Positions 1 through 7,870 of a stretch of 38,311 nt of DNA are shown here, in pieces. Location: positions 1 to 38,311 of the forward strand of contig NZ_RAWI01000042.1 in assembly GCF_003612125.1 (NCBI RefSeq), read 5' to 3'. A program made the translations under genes and the position numbers. Below the pieces are notes generated by a model. It made no database searches. It saw only the letters and a list, made by a program, of their open reading frames with translations, and was not told where the DNA came from. Every line of letters starts with the position of its first letter. The first letter of the stretch is position 1. Origin of the DNA: Corallococcus praedator (lineage in GTDB: Bacteria > Myxococcota > Myxococcia > Myxococcales > Myxococcaceae).

Positions 1-738
1 GAGGGGTGGCGCCCCCAGGTGCGGGGACTGGCGTCCCGGTTCCACTGCCTCTGCCTGGACAACCGGGGGTTCGGGGCCAGCCAGCCGCTCGGTGAGGCGC
101 TGACGTTGGAGCTGATGGCGCAGGACGTGCTCGCGTTGATGGACGCGCAGGGCTGGGCGAGCGCGCACGTGGTGGGGCACTCGCTGGGAGGGCTGGTGGC
201 GCTGTATGTCGCCCGCCGGGCCCGGGAGCGGGTGCGCAGCCTGGCGTTGCTGTGCACGTTCGCGTCGGGCGCGGTGCCGACCCGGCTGACGCCGCGAATG
301 CTCGCGATGGGGCTGCGGACGCGGCTGGGCACGCGGCGCATGCGGCGCCATGCGTTCCTGCGCATGGTGCTGGCCCCTGATGACCTGGCCCAGGTCGACA
401 AGGACGCGCTCGCGGAACAACTGGCGGAGCTGTTCGGGCATGACCTGGCGGATCAACCGCCCGTGGCGATGCGACAGTTCCAGGCCATGCGCCGCGCGGA
501 CGCCACCCCGTTCCTCGCCGGGTTCGCGGGACTGCCGACCCTGGTGGTGAGCGCCACGCATGACCCCATCGCGCCGCCTGCCGCCGGACAGGCGTTGGCG
601 GCGGGCATCCCGGGGGCCCGCTTCGTGGAGGTTCCCAATGCCTCCCACAGCATCACGTTGCGCCTGCCGGAGCAGCTCAACGCGCTCCTGCGAGAGCATC
701 TGGACGGCGCGGAGGCCCGCGGTAGGCACGGGGTTTGA
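1..738 (+). CDS. alpha/beta hydrolase, 5'-truncated by contig edge
   Basis: Serine hydrolase of the alpha/beta fold; substrate unknown. The frame is open to base 1, and the first visible residues (EGWRPQVRGLASRF) already look like the stretch between the oxyanion HG motif and strand 4, so the true start and oxyanion loop lie off the contig. A GTG at 19 is internal, not a credible start. Visible motifs: DNRGFGAS, the nucleophile elbow GHSLGG (Ser), the acid loop SATHDP (Asp) and the catalytic His in NASHSI, so the triad is complete. About 245 residues remain of a family that is usually 260-300. Likely cytoplasmic, as no export signal is visible, but the N-terminus is missing. Could be an esterase, a haloperoxidase-like enzyme or a lactonase. 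Confidence 0.85.
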   Translation, partial: EGWRPQVRGLASRFHCLCLDNRGFGASQPLGEALTLELMAQDVLALMDAQGWASAHVVGHSLGGLVALYVARRARERVRSLALLCTFASGAVPTRLTPRMLAMGLRTRLGTRRMRRHAFLRMVLAPDDLAQVDKDALAEQLAELFGHDLADQPPVAMRQFQAMRRADATPFLAGFAGLPTLVVSATHDPIAPPAAGQALAAGIPGARFVEVPNASHSITLRLPEQLNALLREHLDGAEARGRHGV

Positions 739-756
739 TCAAGAATGGACACCCTT

Positions 757-770
757 CGGAGGGGACTCCG
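757..770 (+). terminator. small hairpin after the first hydrolase
   Basis: CGGAG / CTCCG stem around a GGGA tetraloop, 19 bases after the hydrolase stop. There is no T-tract. Weak candidate. Confidence 0.25.
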
Positions 771-850
771 CTAGGGCCTCTCCCTGATGCTCCCGGGTCG
801 CAGGCCTCCGTCGGATGTCGGACGGGTGTATGTCTTTGGTGGAAGGCACA

Positions 851-879
851 TTGACTTGCATCGGTTGAACCTCTACTTC
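851..879 (+). promoter_or_regulatory. possible promoter of the type-B esterase
   Basis: TTGACT (851-856) resembles a -35 box. After 17 bases follows TACTTC (874-879), a poor -10. The site lies about 45 bases before the esterase ATG in a 185-base gap. The match is weak. Confidence 0.25.
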
Positions 880-923
880 GCATCCGCCCGTTCCTGGTGA
901 GCGGGCCTCTGGGGGGTTCAATC

Positions 924-2474
924 ATGGTCAAGCAGTCCGCACCCGTCGTCAGTACGGTCGAAGGGCAGCTTCGAGGCATCGCGGAAGAGGGTGTGTTTGC
1001 CTTCAAGGGCATTCCCTACGCCCAGCCCCCCGTGGGGGACCTGCGCTGGCGCGCCCCCAAGGCCGTCACTCCCTGGAAGCACATCCGGGAGGCGACTGTC
1101 TTTGGCAATGCCTCCCTCCAGTCGCGCGAGGCCTGCATCGCGGGCGGCGGTGGCGACCCGGGCCCCATGGGCGAGGACTGCCTCTACCTCAACGTCTGGA
1201 CGCCCCGCGTGGACGCCCAGGCGAAGCTCCCCGTCATCGTGTGGATCCACGGCGGCGCGTTCGTCATCGGCGCGGGGGGCCTGCCCCCGTATGACGGCGT
1301 GCCGCTGGCCTCGCGCGACGCCGTGTTCGTCACGCTGAACTACCGCCTGGGCCACCTGGGCTTCTTCGCCCATCCCGCCCTGGAGCAGGAGCGCAAGGAG
1401 GGCCCGGCGAACTTCGGCCTGTTGGATCAGCTCGCCGCGCTCCAGTGGGTGAACCGCAACATCGCGCGCTTCGGCGGGGACCCCGGCCGCGTCACCGTGG
1501 TGGGCCAGTCCGCCGGCGGCAAGAGCGTGCTGTCGCTGTTCTGCATGGAGGCGGCGCGCCCGTACTTCCACCGGGGCGTGGCGCTCAGCGTGTACGGACT
1601 GGACGAAATCCCCGTGGAGCAGGCGCTCCTGCGGGGCGAGGCCCTGACGCGAGGCATGGGCGTCCCGGATGGCGAGGCGACACCCGAGCGCCTGCGCAAG
1701 CTGCCCGCGGAGGACTTCTGGAAGCAGCCCGCGACGACGTCCACCGCGCCCGTGGCCATCTCCGGGGACTCCGTGCTGCCGCAGTCCATCCTGGCCACGT
1801 TCCAGGCGGAGCAGCAGGCGCGCGTGCCCCTCATCCTGGGGAGCACCAACGACGACGTCAGCGTGCTGGAGGCCTTCGGGCGCGACCCGATGGAGATCCT
1901 CCAGGCCCTGCGCGACAAGGGCGTCCCCATCAAGCTGCTCTACCCGGGCGTGAACGACGACGTGGAGCTGGCGCGCCAGGTGTGCCGCGACATCCTCTTC
2001 ACCCTCATCCCCCGGCAGGTGGCGGACCTGCACGCGAAGGTGTCGCACGTGTGGCGCTGCTACTTCGAATACACCGCCACCCGGCTGCGCCCCGAGCGGC
2101 CCAACGGCGTCGGTCACGGCGAGGAGATTCCGTACTTCCTCGACACGGCGGCCCGGTGCCCTCCCACGCAGGCCGTCATCAGCGACGAGGACCGCTCCTA
2201 CGCGCGCCAGGTGAGTGGCTGGCTCGTCGACTTCGCCAGGAGCGCGGTGCCCGCGCCCGCCAGCGAGTGGCCGCGCCATGAGAAGGGCTCCGACTTCCTG
2301 ATGCGCGCGCAACAGCCGCCCAAGGTCGAGGAGAACTTCATGCTGCTGCGGCTCAACGCGTTCCTGCTCGCGAGCGCCATCATCAACGGCGCGGATTCCG
2401 CGCCCGCCCAGCGCACCGGTCGCTCCGGGACCGAGCAGCCCCGCGGCTCCAGGCCCGTGGGCACGCGCCCGTAG
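924..2474 (+). CDS. type-B carboxylesterase (para-nitrobenzyl esterase family)
   Basis: Hydrolyses carboxylic esters; the family includes pNB esterases and acetylcholinesterase-like enzymes. The protein is 516 residues from ATG 924, the normal family size. A GTG at 897 would add nine residues, but the ATG follows a G-run (911-916) at usable distance. Visible: the N-terminal GIPYAQPPVGDLRWRAP block (29-45), EDCLYLNVW (84-92), oxyanion HGG (109-111), nucleophile elbow GQSAGG with Ser196, a catalytic acid probably at Asp311 (in the block where the family has Glu), and His398 in GVGHGEE. There is no signal peptide, so it is probably cytoplasmic. The last 30 or so residues are low-complexity and rich in Arg, Gly and Pro. 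It stands alone and converges on the receiver gene that follows. Confidence 0.92.
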   Translation: MVKQSAPVVSTVEGQLRGIAEEGVFAFKGIPYAQPPVGDLRWRAPKAVTPWKHIREATVFGNASLQSREACIAGGGGDPGPMGEDCLYLNVWTPRVDAQAKLPVIVWIHGGAFVIGAGGLPPYDGVPLASRDAVFVTLNYRLGHLGFFAHPALEQERKEGPANFGLLDQLAALQWVNRNIARFGGDPGRVTVVGQSAGGKSVLSLFCMEAARPYFHRGVALSVYGLDEIPVEQALLRGEALTRGMGVPDGEATPERLRKLPAEDFWKQPATTSTAPVAISGDSVLPQSILATFQAEQQARVPLILGSTNDDVSVLEAFGRDPMEILQALRDKGVPIKLLYPGVNDDVELARQVCRDILFTLIPRQVADLHAKVSHVWRCYFEYTATRLRPERPNGVGHGEEIPYFLDTAARCPPTQAVISDEDRSYARQVSGWLVDFARSAVPAPASEWPRHEKGSDFLMRAQQPPKVEENFMLLRLNAFLLASAIINGADSAPAQRTGRSGTEQPRGSRPVGTRP

Positions 2475-2498
2475 TCCACGGCCGCGCGAGATGGGATG

Positions 2499-2534
2499 AC
2501 CGGCCCGTCCGTGGACGCTACGGACGGGCCCGGT
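2499..2534. terminator. bidirectional terminator hairpin
   Basis: ACCGGCCCGTCCGT (2499-2512) pairs with 2520-2534 (14 pairs with a one-base bulge) around a 7-base loop, between convergent genes. It overlaps the last five codons and the stop of the minus-strand receiver gene. No T-run is present. Confidence 0.6.
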
Positions 2535-2904
2535 AGCGCTCCACGGCGGCCAGGAGGACCTCCGTGCGCACGGGCTTGCCCAGCAGGCCCACCGTGCCGG
2601 GCAGGGGCGCCTGGAGGTCCGGATCCGCCGTCAGCGCCAGCACCGGCGGCCGTGGAGCGGGCTCCAGGGCCCGCAGCCGAGACAGGAACGCTTGGTCCTC
2701 CGGGTTGCGGAGCATCAGGCTCAACAGGACCAGACAGGGGCGCCGGGGCAGGCGGGTGAGCACCTCCAGGGCCTGCATGGCGGTCGCCACGGACAGCACG
2801 GTGTAACCCTCCAACACCAGGAGGGCCACCAGCGCCTCGCGCAGGTCGTCGTAGCCTTCAACGACGAGCACTGTCGATGGAGTGTCCAGGGCGTCCACTG
2901 TCAA
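2518..2904 (-). CDS. stand-alone pseudo-receiver protein (phospho-Asp replaced by Ser)
   Basis: A 128-residue CheY-like receiver domain with no output domain. The fold signature is clear: VLVVEGYDDLREAL at the N-terminus, CLVLLSLML at strand 3, LALTAD at strand 4 and GKPV at the end. The phospho-acceptor Asp is replaced by Ser62 (codon 2719-2721). The acidic pocket, usually DD, reads Glu16-Gly17. Lys110 and Thr92 are kept. Classical phosphorylation is therefore unlikely; it may act as a constitutive or protein-binding receiver. The start is a TTG at 2904, chosen because GGAGG (2913-2917) sits 8 bases upstream; a GTG at 2898 would be 14 bases away. It lies downstream of the dehydrogenase on the same strand, 82 bases away, so co-transcription is possible. 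Confidence 0.85.
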   Translation of the reverse strand: MTVDALDTPSTVLVVEGYDDLREALVALLVLEGYTVLSVATAMQALEVLTRLPRRPCLVLLSLMLRNPEDQAFLSRLRALEPAPRPPVLALTADPDLQAPLPGTVGLLGKPVRTEVLLAAVERYRARP

Positions 2905-2986
2905 ACCTTATACCTCCCACCCCCAGCCTCCGCATCCCCGCCGGCTGATGGGAGGGCGCGGAAGGGGGACTGGCGGACATCCCGGC

Positions 2987-4210
2987 TCAGGCCTTGGCCT
3001 TGGGGCGCTGCTGCGGCTTGAGGATGACCTTGGTGTAGCCGTCCTTGCGGGCGTCGAACTTCCTGTACGCATCCGGCGCGTCGCTCAGCGGCAGCCGGTG
3101 GCTGACGATCATGCTCGGCTTCGCGCGGCCCGCGATGATGAGGTCGCGCAGGAAGTGGTTGTAGCGCTTCACCGGCGTCTGGCCGGTGCCCACGGTGATG
3201 CCCTTGTCGAACACCTTGGCCCACGGCAGCGGGTAGATGCCCTGCTTCGCGTTCTCGTCCGCTGCGCCGGGGTCGGGCGCCATGTAGACGCCGACGACGC
3301 CAATGGAGCCCGTGGTGTTCACCAGCTCCACCAGCTGCTCCAGCACCTGGGTGGGCTTCTCCTTGCCGCCGTGCGCGTCCGCGCCCCGGATGTCGCGGGA
3401 CTGGTAGCCCACCGCGTCGATGCCGCACATCACGCCCAGCGACTTCTCCTCGCCCGGCCGCAGCGCGCCCATGATGAGCGGGTTGGCGCGGCGCAGGTCG
3501 ATGATCTGCTTCACCGGGTCTCCCTTCGTGAAGTCGATGGGGATGGCGCCCATCTCCTTCACCTTGGCCAGGCGCTCCGGGACGCTGTCCACCACGTAGA
3601 CCTCCGAAGCGCCGCGCAGGAGCGCGCAGTAGCCGGCGAGCAGGCCCACCGGCCCCGCGCCGAAGACGGCCACCGTGCTGCCGGGCTTCACGTTCGCCAG
3701 CTCGGTGCCGTGGTAGGCGGTCGGGAAGACGTCCGACAGGAGGAGGAAGTCGTCCTCCAGGTCGTCACCGGGCTGTCCGGGGAGCTTCAGGCAGTTGAAG
3801 TCCGCCCAGGGCACGCGCAAGAGCTCCGCCTGCCCGCCCCGGTACGGGCCCATGCCCGCGTAGCCGTAGCCGGCGTGGGGCGCTTCCGGGTTGGCGACGA
3901 GGCACGCCTCCGTGCGGCCGCGCACGCAGTCGAAGCAGGTGCCGCAGGCGATGTTGAAGGGCAGCACCACGCGGTCGCCCTTCTTGATGCCCACCACCCC
4001 GGGGCCCACCTGCTCCACGACGCCCATGTTCTCGTGGCCAAACACCTGGCCGGCCTTGGACGAGGTGCGACCCTCGTACATGTGCAAGTCGCTGCCACAG
4101 ATGCCCGCGGAGGTGACGCGGATGATGGCGTCGGTGGTCGCTTCGACCTTGGGGTCCTCGACCTCTTCGACCTTCACCTGACTGGTCTGCTTGTAGACGA
4201 CGGCGAGCAT
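2987..4210 (-). CDS. zinc-dependent dehydrogenase, glutathione-independent formaldehyde dehydrogenase type
   Basis: NAD-dependent medium-chain alcohol dehydrogenase, 407 residues. Catalytic zinc ligands fit Cys38, His59 and Asp160 (in LSD), the Cys/His/Asp set known from Pseudomonas putida formaldehyde dehydrogenase. The structural zinc set Cys89, Cys92, Cys95 and Cys103 is complete. The dinucleotide-binding motif GAGPVG is at 184-189. The Asp ligand, the PFNIACGTC block and the GQTPV block near the C-terminus separate it from ordinary ADHs. It probably oxidises formaldehyde or another small aldehyde in the cytoplasm. The frame stays open far upstream, but homology starts at ATG 4210 (MLAVVYKQ); the upstream extension is shadow coding. 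It follows the MATE gene on the same strand with a hairpin between them. Confidence 0.88.
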   Translation of the reverse strand: MLAVVYKQTSQVKVEEVEDPKVEATTDAIIRVTSAGICGSDLHMYEGRTSSKAGQVFGHENMGVVEQVGPGVVGIKKGDRVVLPFNIACGTCFDCVRGRTEACLVANPEAPHAGYGYAGMGPYRGGQAELLRVPWADFNCLKLPGQPGDDLEDDFLLLSDVFPTAYHGTELANVKPGSTVAVFGAGPVGLLAGYCALLRGASEVYVVDSVPERLAKVKEMGAIPIDFTKGDPVKQIIDLRRANPLIMGALRPGEEKSLGVMCGIDAVGYQSRDIRGADAHGGKEKPTQVLEQLVELVNTTGSIGVVGVYMAPDPGAADENAKQGIYPLPWAKVFDKGITVGTGQTPVKRYNHFLRDLIIAGRAKPSMIVSHRLPLSDAPDAYRKFDARKDGYTKVILKPQQRPKAKA

Positions 4211-4303
4211 GAGCTTCTCCCTCGAGTGATGGGGCGGGCGACGAAACGCCCCCTCAAAAGTGGGATGGCGGGTGCCCGGGGGAAAGGGCCCCGGCGGACG
4301 TTG

Positions 4304-4326
4304 CGCACGCCCCCCGCAGGCGTGCG
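4304..4326 (-). terminator. hairpin after the MATE gene
   Basis: CGCACGCC (4304-4311) pairs perfectly with GGCGTGCG (4319-4326) around a 7-base loop, four bases past the MATE stop codon. Confidence 0.5.
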
Positions 4327-4329
4327 GGC

Positions 4330-5712
4330 CTAGTGGGCGAGCACGGGCGGCGCCTCCACCGGCGTCACCAGCGACAGGCGTTCCCAGGCGCGGCTGCGCC
4401 AGCGCAGCCACATGGCCAACCCGCGCGTCCACTCGTCCGCGGCCACCGCGAGCCACACGCCCGCGAGCCCCAGTTGGAGGTGGAAGACGAGGAAGTAGCC
4501 CAGCGGCAGGCTCATGCAGACCATGGAGCCCATCGCCATGTAGACGGGGAAGGTGGCGTCCCCGGCGGCTCTCAGCGCGTTCACCAGCACCAGGTTGAAC
4601 GAGCGCCCCGTCTCCAGGATGAGGCTCAGCAGCAGCACCTGCGACGTCATCCGGAGGATGTCCCCGTCGTGGGTGAAGAGGCGGATGAGCGGCTCGCGGA
4701 AGACGATGGCCGTCAGGTCCACGGCCACGGTGATGCCGACGCTCCACTTGAGGCTCGTGAGCACGCGCGCGTACGCATCCGAGGAGCGGTTGGCGCCCAC
4801 CAGCCTGCCGACGATGATGGACGTGCCCATCCCGATGGCGAGGCTGCACAGGAACACGTACTGCGACATCGCGTTGGCGTACTGCCGGGACGCGAGCGCC
4901 GTGGGGCCCAGGAACGTCACGTAGTACAGGAACACCGTCTGGCACGCGTGGTACGTCATCTGCTCCACCGCGGACGGCACGCCCACGCGCAGGATCTTCC
5001 GCACGTACTCGCCCGTCATCGCCACGAAGTCCCGGCGCTTCATGCGCACGTCCATCACGCGGTAGAGCAGCCAGCCGAAGACGCCCACCGCCAGGGCGCG
5101 GCTGAGCACGGTGGACATCGCCGCGCCTTCCACGCCCCGCGCCGTCACGCCGAAGTGCCCGAAGATGAGCACCCAGTTGCCCACGACGTGCACCACGTTC
5201 ATGCCCATGGCCACGAACATGGACTGGCGCGTGAAGCCGTACGTGCGGATGAGGCTGGAGAAGACGTTGATGAGCGCCTGGAGGAAGAGGAACCCGCCCG
5301 CGATGTGCCAGTAGGTGCTCGCGTACGCCAGCGTCACCGGCTCCAGGTTCATCCGCCCGAGGATGGCATCGGCCGACAGCAGCAGCCCCGCGCTCACCGC
5401 GATGCCCAACACGAGGTTCATCGTCACGGCCTGGGCCGCGATTCGCGACGCCTCCGCGTTCCTCTTCGCGCCCAGGTACTGGGACACGACGATGGACGCG
5501 CCGTGGCTGACCACCTCCATGATGAGGATGCAGATGAAGACGTACTGGTTGACGACGCCCACCGCGGACACCGCGGCGTCGGACACGCCGCTGAGCATCA
5601 GCGTGTCCGCGGTGCCCATCAGCATGAAGAGGAAGATTTCGAAGAAGATGGGCCAGGTGAGCCGGAACAAGCCGGGCTCCTGGCGGGAGTTCGTCACGAC
5701 TTCAGTGTGCAT
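4330..5712 (-). CDS. MATE family efflux transporter
   Basis: A 460-residue inner-membrane protein of the multidrug and toxic compound extrusion family, expected to export cationic or aromatic compounds in exchange for Na+ or H+. The sequence shows about 12 hydrophobic segments in two halves, the N-terminal signature PIFFEIFLFMLMGTADTLMLS, and the internal VSQYLGAKR / GRLVGANR pair at matching places in the halves, as expected for MATE proteins. The start at ATG 5712 gives a short hydrophilic N-terminus before the first helix; no strong ribosome-binding site precedes it. A hairpin at 5777-5798 separates it from the KaiC operon upstream. The substrate cannot be inferred. Confidence 0.92.
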   Translation of the reverse strand: MHTEVVTNSRQEPGLFRLTWPIFFEIFLFMLMGTADTLMLSGVSDAAVSAVGVVNQYVFICILIMEVVSHGASIVVSQYLGAKRNAEASRIAAQAVTMNLVLGIAVSAGLLLSADAILGRMNLEPVTLAYASTYWHIAGGFLFLQALINVFSSLIRTYGFTRQSMFVAMGMNVVHVVGNWVLIFGHFGVTARGVEGAAMSTVLSRALAVGVFGWLLYRVMDVRMKRRDFVAMTGEYVRKILRVGVPSAVEQMTYHACQTVFLYYVTFLGPTALASRQYANAMSQYVFLCSLAIGMGTSIIVGRLVGANRSSDAYARVLTSLKWSVGITVAVDLTAIVFREPLIRLFTHDGDILRMTSQVLLLSLILETGRSFNLVLVNALRAAGDATFPVYMAMGSMVCMSLPLGYFLVFHLQLGLAGVWLAVAADEWTRGLAMWLRWRSRAWERLSLVTPVEAPPVLAH

Positions 5713-5776
5713 GGATGCGCCGCGTCAGAGTGGCTTCACTGTGCGCGCGCGACTTTTCGTTTTCAACCCGAAGCGA

Positions 5777-5798
5777 GCGCCGGCTGCCTGCCCGGCGC
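5777..5798 (-). terminator. hairpin at the end of the KaiC operon
   Basis: GCGCCGG (5777-5783) pairs with CCGGCGC (5792-5798) around an 8-base loop, 50 bases after the response-regulator stop and before the MATE gene. Confidence 0.45.
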
Positions 5799-5847
5799 CC
5801 GGTTGGGGCTGCAAACGTCACGGAACGGCAACGTGTGACTTTTCCGC

Positions 5848-6204
5848 CTACGAAGAGGTCAGCCGGGTCACGGATTCCAGGAGGGCTTCGAGGGAGAAGG
5901 GCTTCTTGAGGAAGCCGGCCCAGCCCTGCTGCGCGGACTTCTCCCGGGGCGGCTGGATGGCGCTCATCACGAGGATGGGGAAGACGTGGCGCGGGTCCTT
6001 GCGGATGGCGTCGATGGTCTCATAGCCGTTCATCACCGGCATCATCACGTCGATGATGGCCAGGGCGGGCTTCAATTCCGTGAGCTTCTCCAGCGCCTCG
6101 CGGCCGTTGCCGCAGAGGATGACGCGGAAGTGCTCCTCTTCCAGGATGGCCTGGACGGCCTCCGCGATGTCCAGTTCGTCGTCCACCACGAGCACGGTCT
6201 TCAT
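5848..6204 (-). CDS. single-domain response regulator, third gene of the KaiC operon
   Basis: A 118-residue CheY-like receiver with all key residues: Asp8/Asp9, phospho-acceptor Asp52 (AIIDVMMP), Ser81 and Lys101 (KKPF). It has no output domain, so it should act by protein contact or as a phosphorelay shuttle. Its ATG overlaps the TGA of the KaiC-like gene as ATGA (6201-6204), which implies translational coupling. The likely phospho-donor is the receiver-kinase two genes upstream (inference from context). The KaiC-like ATPase may be its partner or target. Confidence 0.93.
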   Translation of the reverse strand: MKTVLVVDDELDIAEAVQAILEEEHFRVILCGNGREALEKLTELKPALAIIDVMMPVMNGYETIDAIRKDPRHVFPILVMSAIQPPREKSAQQGWAGFLKKPFSLEALLESVTRLTSS

Positions 6205-7850
6205 GTGCGACTCCGGCGGGAGGCGCTGGCGGGAGCCTTCTTCTGCGTGGCCTTCTTCTGCGCGGTCTTCTTCTTCGCGGTCCTGGGCTTCTTGCCCGCC
6301 GAGCCCAGGGGGGCCTTGAGCGCGGAGCGTGCCTTCGCGGGGGGGGCCGTCCCCGGCCCCGACGTCAGGCGCGCATGGCCGGTGAGGATGCTCTCCGCGC
6401 TCTCGAAGGTGTCCGCGACGGTGATGCCGTTCTCGGAGATGGAGAACTCGCGGATGCTGCTGTCGTAGGCGCTCTCGCGCATCTTCATGATGGAGAGCAG
6501 CCGGTAGAGCTGCGAGCGCAGCTCCACGTAGCGCACCAGGATGACGTTCTCCACGGTGGAGGCCGCCTCCGGCTGGGCCATCTCCACGCCGGGGCTGAAC
6601 AGGGGCGTCTCATCCGAGTACAGCGTGGTGACGTCCATCATGCGCAGCTGATGCGTGAGCGCGGAGAAGAAGCGGCTCAGGCGGTCCGGGTACACGGCGG
6701 CGGAGCGGAAGCCGGACACCCCGTCGATGAACAGGCGCAGCCGGTCCACCTTGCGCTCCTCGATGCGCTCCAGGAGCCGCTCCGCCAGCGAGTCCATGTT
6801 GTGCTCCAGCGGCGGCTGCCACTGGATTTCGATGAGCCCCTCGTCCACGTACTTCTTGAAGTCGTGCATGCCCGTGCCCAGGGCCTTCTCGATGAGGCGG
6901 GGGGGCGTTTCATAGAAACCGAAGTAGACGCCCGGCTGGCCCGCCCTCGCGCCCTCCAGCAGGAAGCGCAGGCCCAGCAGCGTCTTGCCGGTGCCGGGCG
7001 CGCCCAGCAGCAGCGTGGTGGAGCCGGACAACACGCCCCCCTTCAGCGCGTCGTCCAGGCGGGGGATGCCGAAGGGCATGCGGATGCGGTCCTCGCGCCC
7101 TTTGGCCGCGGGGTGCGCGAACTGCACCTCCGTGCGCGGGTGGATGACCATGCCCTGGTCGGAGATCTCCACCTCGTGGCGGCCCAGGAGCGACGGCCCG
7201 CCCCGGAACTTGATGGCGATGAGCTCGCGCACCGCGCGCGGCCCGTGCAGCCACAGGGACAATTCGAAGATGCCGTCCACCGCGGTGTTCTCCGGGTGGA
7301 TTTCACCTTCGTGGTGCGGCGCCAGCAGCAGCGTGGTGCAGCCCAGGATGTTGCAGAAGGTCTGCAGGTCCTGGAGGAAGCGCTTGAAGGACAGGTCCGA
7401 GCGGGCGAACTCCTTCGCCACGTCCATGCCGTCGATGATGAGCAGCGTCGCGCCATGCGGCTGGGCGTTCTTTCTCAGCAGCTCCAGCAGGCCCTTGAGG
7501 CCCTCCTTCTCCAGCTCGCGGTACGCGCTGAGGTACTGGAGGCGCTCCGGGATGACGCTGGGGTCGAAGAACGTCATCTGCGACAGGTTCTCCAGCATGC
7601 GCCCGTGGGACTCGGACAGGAGCGTGATGTAGAGGGCCTTGCCGCCATTGCGCACGTGCTGGAAGGCGATCTGGTTGGCCAGCACCGTCTTGCCTGAACC
7701 CGGCGGTCCGATGATGGCGTAGGACGAGCCCAGGATGAGGCCGCCCTTGGTGATGAAGTCCAGCCGGGGCACGTTGGTGACGAGCCGCTTCGCGGGGCTC
7801 CTGCCGTCCTTCGCTTGTGTGCCCTCGTCACTGTCCGCTGTGTTCGCCAC
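6201..7850 (-). CDS. KaiC-like double RecA-domain ATPase with Lys/Ala-rich tail
   Basis: A 549-residue protein with two KaiC/RecA domains. Domain 1: Walker A GPPGSGKT (48-55), Walker B LIIDG (137-141). Domain 2: Walker A GAPGTGKT (283-290), Walker B LFIDG (373-377). By eye against remembered cyanobacterial KaiC, the CII end (YVELRSQLYR...MKMRES...IREFSIS) aligns well. Ser431-Thr432 fall on the KaiC autophosphorylation pair and Glu314 on the autokinase Glu318, while the Thr426 equivalent is Gln. Residues from about 519 form a histone-H1-like tail (KKPRTAKKKTAQKKATQKKAP) absent from clock KaiC. The start is GTG 7850 with AAGGAG 8 bases upstream. It lies 20 bases after the kinase gene and overlaps the regulator. 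No KaiA or KaiB is nearby, so a signalling rather than clock role is more likely. Confidence 0.92.
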   Translation of the reverse strand: MANTADSDEGTQAKDGRSPAKRLVTNVPRLDFITKGGLILGSSYAIIGPPGSGKTVLANQIAFQHVRNGGKALYITLLSESHGRMLENLSQMTFFDPSVIPERLQYLSAYRELEKEGLKGLLELLRKNAQPHGATLLIIDGMDVAKEFARSDLSFKRFLQDLQTFCNILGCTTLLLAPHHEGEIHPENTAVDGIFELSLWLHGPRAVRELIAIKFRGGPSLLGRHEVEISDQGMVIHPRTEVQFAHPAAKGREDRIRMPFGIPRLDDALKGGVLSGSTTLLLGAPGTGKTLLGLRFLLEGARAGQPGVYFGFYETPPRLIEKALGTGMHDFKKYVDEGLIEIQWQPPLEHNMDSLAERLLERIEERKVDRLRLFIDGVSGFRSAAVYPDRLSRFFSALTHQLRMMDVTTLYSDETPLFSPGVEMAQPEAASTVENVILVRYVELRSQLYRLLSIMKMRESAYDSSIREFSISENGITVADTFESAESILTGHARLTSGPGTAPPAKARSALKAPLGSAGKKPRTAKKKTAQKKATQKKAPASASRRSRT

Positions 7851-7870
7851 GAAGAGTTCTCCTTGGATGC

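Noticed and set aside
1-40. Adapter sequence at the left edge too
   Set aside because: The first bases translate in frame with the hydrolase and do not resemble a Nextera or TruSeq adapter.
4211-4945. N-terminal extension of the zinc dehydrogenase into the MATE gene
   Set aside because: The frame is open, but the protein family begins at ATG 4210 and the extension overlaps the MATE coding region in another frame.
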